Origin: Candidatus Heimdallarchaeota archaeon | GTDB taxonomy: Archaea > Asgardarchaeota > Heimdallarchaeia > JABLTI01 | Length of the DNA stretch: 58,206 nt | Direction of reading: 5' to 3' | NCBI GenBank assembly: GCA_019056785.1 | Contig: DXJV01000025.1 | Coordinates: forward strand, 1 to 58,206 | Part shown: piece after piece, positions 53,732 through 58,206 of the stretch | Layout of the letters: every line of letters starts with the position of its first letter | Numbering within the stretch: position 1 is the stretch's first letter | Position numbers and translations under genes: made by a program | The notes under the pieces: model-generated | The model's input: only the letters and a program-made list of their open reading frames with translations | Told to the model about the DNA's origin: nothing | Databases searched by the model: none

Positions 53732-54709
53732 ATGAAAAAATGGCTATTAGGATTAATATTTGCAAGTCTATTAGTAATGCCTGTAACGGCACAACTTGTC
53801 TCTGCTGAAGATCAGCATATAGGTATAAGAGATGAAGTTGATTCAATCACTGTGTCAACAGAATATATGACAGTTCGGATTCTCCCCAGCCAAGCTCACT
53901 TGATTTGGTGGTATGGAAATGTCTCGAGTGCAGACGAAATGTATAAACTCCAATTATTGAAGATTCAAGAATTTACAGGTGATGATGCCATCCTTGATGA
54001 CAAAAGTGAGCTTGGGGGAATAAGCTATAGTTTAATTTCTGACAGCTGGAGTTATGCTATTGTTCAAACAGCACAAGAGTTAACTATCACTATGACCCTG
54101 ACGGGATTAGCAAACGGTGCAACAATACAACTGGTAATGCACGTGTATACTACTGATGTTCCAATTAATGGAACCGATCAAACAGTAGATGCCTTAACTG
54201 AATTAAAATTCGACATTATAATCGAAAATTGGGTGTTCTCCCCCACAGCTGCAGGAATTGCTATCGAATCATTCCTAACTGAAGTTCAAAATCGACATCG
54301 CGTACGTGTTAGAAATGGCACACTTAATGAGAATGGCAATGCCACCCGAACCATGCAATTCATAAGCGACAAGTATGACGACCAGGCAGTTGCTTATTTC
54401 GAATGGAATACTTTTGCCCATGTTTACAACTCAACTGGAGATCTTGTAGATACGGTTGATGTTGGAACAAGTTATTTCGCAGATATGATCTCCCCACCCC
54501 CAGGCATGGGATTTGAGGAAGTACAAGACCACCTCTGGTTAACATATCCCAACTACGAAAACAATATGAAACTCATTCACGACCCAACTATTGGGTTAAA
54601 TGCTGACCTTCTCGCTAGCAGCGTTCCATTATATGTCATTCCCCTTGTTGGTGGATTGGCCGGAATTGCTATTGTTTCTGCTGTAATTCTCAAGAAGAAG
54701 AGAGCCTAA
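53732..54709 (+). CDS. Secreted/membrane-anchored cell-surface protein, unknown function
   Basis: The 325-residue protein starts with a signal peptide (MKKWLLGLIFASLLVMPVTA, probable cleavage after TAQLVSA). A beta-rich extracellular region with several N-x-S/T sequons (NVSS, NGTD, NGTL, NATR, NSTG) follows, then one C-terminal transmembrane helix (YVIPLVGGLAGIAIVSAVIL) and a KKKRA stop-transfer tail. This is the usual plan of archaeal glycosylated surface proteins. It contains WWYGN and Trp/Tyr-rich strands but no catalytic motif. AAAGGTGAA precedes ATG 53732. A T-rich terminator follows. It is not obviously linked to the TldD pseudogene on the opposite strand. Confidence 0.8.
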   Translation: MKKWLLGLIFASLLVMPVTAQLVSAEDQHIGIRDEVDSITVSTEYMTVRILPSQAHLIWWYGNVSSADEMYKLQLLKIQEFTGDDAILDDKSELGGISYSLISDSWSYAIVQTAQELTITMTLTGLANGATIQLVMHVYTTDVPINGTDQTVDALTELKFDIIIENWVFSPTAAGIAIESFLTEVQNRHRVRVRNGTLNENGNATRTMQFISDKYDDQAVAYFEWNTFAHVYNSTGDLVDTVDVGTSYFADMISPPPGMGFEEVQDHLWLTYPNYENNMKLIHDPTIGLNADLLASSVPLYVIPLVGGLAGIAIVSAVILKKKRA

Positions 54710-54716
54710 GAAAAAA

Positions 54717-54765
54717 TTCCTCTCGGGGATTTTTGCTCTCTTCCTCTTCTTTTTCTCTTTTTAAT
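54717..54765 (+). terminator. T-rich terminator after the surface-protein gene
   Basis: A short imperfect ATTCC/GGGAT stem is followed by ATTTTTGCTC and several C/T-rich runs ending TTTTT. This is a likely archaeal termination zone. Confidence 0.45.
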
Positions 54766-54824
54766 AAATCGGAACATTCAAAAAGTAGCCTTGGTTAGGA
54801 AAACACAAGAATACCTTTGAAAAG

Positions 54825-55895
54825 GTGGCTTCTTTGACAGAACAAATCAAAAAAGATTTGGAAGAACTTTCACAAGCAATTGGCGTTTCTTCTCGCGAAA
54901 GAAGAGTCGTCCGAATTATAAAGGAAAAAATTGAGCCGTTGGTTGACGAACTCAAAATCGACCTTTCAGGCAATTTAATTGCGACTTTGAAAGGGACAGA
55001 AAAGAATGGTCCTGTTTTGCTACTTGATGCCCATACAGATGAAATTGGAGTAATGATTCGCCATATCTCACCAGATGGCTTTCTCTATTTCGCAAAAATT
55101 GGTGGTTTCGTTGACTTACTATTTCCAGGGCAAACAGTCATTCTCGCTCCGGATGATGAGACGAAAAAAACAGTAATTGGAGTCATTGGACTAAAACCGC
55201 CACACATAACCAAGGGAGAGACAAAAGTTCCAAACCCTGAAGACTTGGCTATAGATATTGGAGCAAAAAGTGCTGAAGAAGCAGAGTCATGGGGGATAAC
55301 AATTGGAACAACTGGAACACTTCTCGGAAAATTCTTTGAAATATCTAATGGGCGGGTTATCGGAAAAGCATTTGATGACCGAACGGGTTGTGTAGTATTA
55401 ATCGAACTACTCAGACGTCTGTCCAAAGAAAGGCCAAAGGGGACAATTGTGTTTAATTTTGCTTCCGCAGAAGAAGTTGGTGGACGAGGGGCGACAACTG
55501 CTGCTTATCAAGTCCGGCCGGCCATGGCATTAGCTATTGAGAATACGACAGCTGCCGACACACCAGGTGTGGCACCACAGGATTGCCCAACAATGCTTGG
55601 GAAAGGACCGGCTATTACTGTTGCTGACCGCTCACTCATTGTAAACCAAAAGATTCTCGAACACCTGCAACATTTGGCAAAGAAAAAGAACATTCCTTAT
55701 CAATTTAAAAAACCGCTTTCTGGGGGAACGGATGCAGGACGAATAGCACTTGTTAGAGAAGGCATTCCTTCTGGTGTTGTTTCTGTTCCTTGTCGCTACA
55801 TTCATAGCCCAATTTCTTTACTGGAATTAAAAGATATAGAGCGAACGTGTGATCTTGTGGAGGCGTTTGCGCGCACTTTCCACGAGATTCTTTAA
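54825..55895 (+). CDS. M42-family aminopeptidase (tetrahedral aminopeptidase type)
   Basis: The 356-residue enzyme carries the dinuclear metal site of the M42 family: LLDAHTDEIG (His70/Asp72), KAFDDRTG (bridging Asp near 183), AEEVGGRGA (catalytic Glu and metal Glu near 214-216), Asp in VAIENTTAADTPG, and the late RYIHSP His (near 324). M42 peptidases assemble as dodecameric tetrahedra and trim small peptides. The PDZ-like lid inserted between the two Asp regions is also visible (FPGQTVILAP...). GTG 54825 follows a GAAAAG site. It is followed 83 bases later by the CoA-synthetase gene on the same strand. Confidence 0.94.
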   Translation: MASLTEQIKKDLEELSQAIGVSSRERRVVRIIKEKIEPLVDELKIDLSGNLIATLKGTEKNGPVLLLDAHTDEIGVMIRHISPDGFLYFAKIGGFVDLLFPGQTVILAPDDETKKTVIGVIGLKPPHITKGETKVPNPEDLAIDIGAKSAEEAESWGITIGTTGTLLGKFFEISNGRVIGKAFDDRTGCVVLIELLRRLSKERPKGTIVFNFASAEEVGGRGATTAAYQVRPAMALAIENTTAADTPGVAPQDCPTMLGKGPAITVADRSLIVNQKILEHLQHLAKKKNIPYQFKKPLSGGTDAGRIALVREGIPSGVVSVPCRYIHSPISLLELKDIERTCDLVEAFARTFHEIL

Positions 55896-55978
55896 TCTTT
55901 TTTTAGTTCATAACAAGAATTTTAAAACTTAATAGTCCCTCTACAAGCGATAGTAATTTGAATGGAGAAGAAAAGCAA

Positions 55979-57349
55979 ATGGTTACAACAGATTTACGCC
56001 CCTTTTTCAATCCCAAAAGCATTGTACTGATAGGAGCATCGGAAAGGCCAGGATCAATTGGAGGAATGTTGGCAAAACATCTTCTCGAGGGGCAATTTGA
56101 GGGAGAGCTCTATTTTACCAATCCAAAACGAGATGCGGTTTTTGGGCATAAATGCTATCAAAACCTTGAAGTATTACCAAAAGACCCTGAACTTGCAGTG
56201 TTAGCTATCCCGGCAAAGTTCATCCCAGCAGAGCTGAAGAATTGTGCCAAACGAAACATCCATCATGCCATTGTTTTAAGCGGAGGCTTTTCAGAAGTAG
56301 GGAATTATGAACTCGAAGAAGAATTGATTAAAGTTTCCCGAGAAAACGACATTCGAGTAATTGGTCCCAATTGTGCAGGAATTGCTTCTACCCATACAAA
56401 AATGATGGCTGCAATGGAAAACACCTGTATTCCTGGAGGACTCTCAATCGTCTCGCAGAGTGGCGCGTTAGCGGGCTCAATGATGTTACGGGCAACCTAT
56501 GAAGGATTAGGTATTGATAAATGGATTTCTTTTGGAAACGCTTCAGACGTAGAGGAAGCAGAACTCATTAATTACCTTGCAAAAGAAGAGAATTCACCAA
56601 CAAAAGTGATTTTTCTTTACCTTGAGGGTGCAACACATGGACGAAAATTAATAGAGACATTGAAAGAAGTCACGAAACTTAAACCAGTGATATTTTTAAA
56701 GGGAGGAAGAACCGCAATCGGTAACAAGGCAGCTATGACTCACACAGCATCTCTGGGGGGAGATCCGAAAATTTACAAATCTGTTGCAAAACAGACCGGA
56801 GCAATCTGGGTCGAATCTTTGGACGAAGCATTTGACACTTATGAAGTACTTTCTACCTATCTTGACAGAGGAGGAAAAAGGGTAGCAATTGTTACAAATT
56901 CAGGTGGCCCAGGGGTTTTGACCTCAGACAACCTTGCTTTGCATGGGCTGGAATTGAATCAACCTTCACAAAAGTTACGAGCACAACTTGAGGACCTCCC
57001 AGCAGCATGCCCTCGTGAGAATCCTTTTGATTTGTTAGGTGACGCCACCCCAGAAAGATATGAACTCGCTTTACGAGCAATAGCTCATTCTGGAGAATAT
57101 GACACCATAATTACTATTATGGTTCCCCCAGGTGATGCAGACATTAATGGTGTTGCAAGGAAAATCATCGAGATCGCAAATGAGGAACACCAAACGGCGA
57201 TAATTAGTTGCCTTCTCGCCGGCGAAAAAGTAGAACAAGCGATCAAAATTATGCGGGAGAATGGTCTCCCAAGTTTCCCGACACCAAAACGTGTTGCTTG
57301 GGCGGCTTATGCACTTTATAAGTGGCAAGAGATAAAGAAAAGAGCCTAA
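55979..57349 (+). CDS. ADP-forming acyl-CoA synthetase alpha subunit
   Basis: This 456-residue protein has the CoA-binding and CoA-ligase domains of archaeal acetate-CoA ligase (ADP-forming): FFNPKSIVLIGASERPGSIGG at the start, IGPNCAGI and VSQSGALAGS in the middle, and AAMTHTASLGG with the phosphohistidine His (about residue 254). It makes ATP from acyl-CoA, releasing free acid, in peptide or sugar fermentation. The ATP-grasp beta subunit is not in the window, so it must be encoded elsewhere. ATG 55979 is preferred to TTG 55958: GGAGAAG lies 8 bases ahead. Confidence 0.92.
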   Translation: MVTTDLRPFFNPKSIVLIGASERPGSIGGMLAKHLLEGQFEGELYFTNPKRDAVFGHKCYQNLEVLPKDPELAVLAIPAKFIPAELKNCAKRNIHHAIVLSGGFSEVGNYELEEELIKVSRENDIRVIGPNCAGIASTHTKMMAAMENTCIPGGLSIVSQSGALAGSMMLRATYEGLGIDKWISFGNASDVEEAELINYLAKEENSPTKVIFLYLEGATHGRKLIETLKEVTKLKPVIFLKGGRTAIGNKAAMTHTASLGGDPKIYKSVAKQTGAIWVESLDEAFDTYEVLSTYLDRGGKRVAIVTNSGGPGVLTSDNLALHGLELNQPSQKLRAQLEDLPAACPRENPFDLLGDATPERYELALRAIAHSGEYDTIITIMVPPGDADINGVARKIIEIANEEHQTAIISCLLAGEKVEQAIKIMRENGLPSFPTPKRVAWAAYALYKWQEIKKRA

Positions 57350-57387
57350 GAATTTTCGGCTTTTTCTCCCTTTTTTTCAAAGAACAT
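57350..57387. terminator. T-rich spacer between convergent genes
   Basis: The 38 bases between the CoA-synthetase gene and the convergent gene at the right edge contain TTTTTCTCCC and TTTTTTT runs, consistent with termination of both. Confidence 0.45.
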
Positions 57388-58206
57388 TCATTGTGGGGTG
57401 ATGATTATTTGTGCTAAGGCACGGATGTAAGAATAGAATGTATCCGCAGCCGAAGAGCCAATATATCGCTCTATTAAAGTATTGAAAAACTCGAGTGCCT
57501 TAATTTCTTTTTTATTCAAATCATTATAAGTTGCTTTCCTTATGAACTCTTCAATGGTTTGATCCTCTTTAACACGTTTTAATGAATAATATTTTGTAAC
57601 GAGAAAACGTATCTCGGTTTTATCATCCGGTAGCTTCTTGAGGGCAACTGATGGTAAAGAGGAAAAGACAGGTGAAAGAATGTTTTTTGGAATAGCAACA
57701 TTCCCCAGACTGATATACCAGTTCTTGCTTCGCTCATCGAATTTTACAATGCGGTCTTCTTTGAAAATTGAGAATGCATCAGAAAGCGCTGTTCTTACGA
57801 TCTTATTAAAAGCCGGGACGATCTCTTCTTCAAGAGTAGTGCGAATTATTGTCACTTTGTCTTTAGGTGAATCCTTTTTCGGGATTGCTTGAAGAGCCTG
57901 TGTGATCTTTTTCCCGAGAGCTTCATATGGCAAAGGAGAGTCATTTGTTTTTGAAAAAGAGGACCAGAAAAGTTTCTCGATAATTTCTTCAATGAATTGT
58001 GAATGCTCAACCCAAAGAGGTGTATAAATTTTTATCAAATCTTGAAAATCGCCCTTTATGGGAGAAATATTGACAATTGATTTAAGGCTTTGCTCATCCA
58101 TTAACACGGAATATTTATTGGGATGATAACGAAGGCTCTTATGAATATTCTTTGAGGCGTCCTGGAAAAGCTGTTGGAGCTCTGCCGGGCGAATCTTTCG
58201 TCCTAA
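57388..58206 (-). CDS. Helical protein of unknown function, 5' end outside window
   Basis: The frame from the stop at 57388 stays open to the last base of the window. The 33 codons before the first in-frame GTG (58107) read as ordinary protein (LGRKIRPAELQQLFQDASK, then SLRYHPNKYSVLMDEQ), so the gene is truncated by the window edge and the true start is beyond. The visible 272 residues are mainly helical and charged (FIEEIIEKLFWSSF, KKITQALQAIPKKD, TLIERYIGSSAADTFYSYIRAL). No signal peptide, membrane helix or known motif is seen. Unknown function. Confidence 0.7.
   Translation of the reverse strand, partial: LGRKIRPAELQQLFQDASKNIHKSLRYHPNKYSVLMDEQSLKSIVNISPIKGDFQDLIKIYTPLWVEHSQFIEEIIEKLFWSSFSKTNDSPLPYEALGKKITQALQAIPKKDSPKDKVTIIRTTLEEEIVPAFNKIVRTALSDAFSIFKEDRIVKFDERSKNWYISLGNVAIPKNILSPVFSSLPSVALKKLPDDKTEIRFLVTKYYSLKRVKEDQTIEEFIRKATYNDLNKKEIKALEFFNTLIERYIGSSAADTFYSYIRALAQIIITPQ

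Noticed and set aside
1..58206. tRNA, rRNA, 7S RNA or CRISPR arrays
   Set aside because: No cloverleaf, rRNA or regularly spaced repeats were recognised by eye in the intergenic regions; a covariance-model search could still find small RNAs.

Overview
The window reads as a chromosomal segment of an archaeon, most likely from the Asgard superphylum. General archaeal markers are a group II chaperonin (thermosome), Gar1 next to SRP19, a TrmB-type regulator, an archaeal ADP-forming CoA-synthetase alpha subunit, frequent TTG/GTG starts, and Shine-Dalgarno sites of the GGTG/GGAGG type. The Asgard assignment rests mainly on a gelsolin-like domain protein directly upstream of a Ras/Rab-like small GTPase. 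The lineage call is inference: there is no rRNA or tRNA gene here to test it.

Layout. 1-7.4 kb: 3' part of a GT-C-like membrane protein (open at the left edge), purB, an HDAC-fold deacetylase, an HD phosphohydrolase, the gelsolin-like protein, the GTPase (apparent AUU start) and a TrmB-like regulator. 7.4-12.3 kb: a non-coding stretch with nested hairpins, a coiled-coil protein, a CitG-like protein, the thermosome and a RimI-like acetyltransferase. 12.5-16.8 kb: two tandem zinc-ribbon/site-2-protease (M50) units, the first broken by frameshifts and the second intact, plus a membrane protein. 16.8-25.3 kb: mixed metabolic and unknown genes, including a ferredoxin-nitroreductase fusion, a YVTN propeller, a lipid kinase, a possible TFIIB-like double-cyclin protein, a DMT transporter, gar1 and srp19. 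25.4-37.1 kb: HypA, a 7TM-like protein, a frameshifted DegV gene, UppP, a CaCA antiporter, purC, a DUF438/hemerythrin/PAS protein, a HypE/AIRS-like protein, an IMPase-like protein, a FatA-like thioesterase and a peroxiredoxin. 37.2-41.1 kb: a two-gene heterodimeric ABC exporter with one degenerate ATP site. 41.2-50.2 kb: an internally duplicated ribbon-helix-helix-like protein and two giant paralogous REC-PAS/GAF proteins with no kinase domain. 50.3-58.2 kb: a creatininase-family amidohydrolase, a HAD phosphatase, a decayed TldD/PmbA gene, a secreted membrane-anchored protein, an M42 aminopeptidase, the ADP-forming CoA-synthetase alpha subunit, and a final gene open at the right edge.

Most genes are single transcription units on alternating strands. 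The clearest multi-gene units are the ABC pair, srp19-gar1, the M50 region and the tandem REC-PAS/GAF genes. Three loci show decay (or assembly error): the first zinc-ribbon/M50 copy, DegV and TldD. The most interesting items are the gelsolin/GTPase locus with its AUU start, the tandem zinc-ribbon proteases, the sensor arrays without a transmitter domain, and the candidate divergent TFIIB-like protein.
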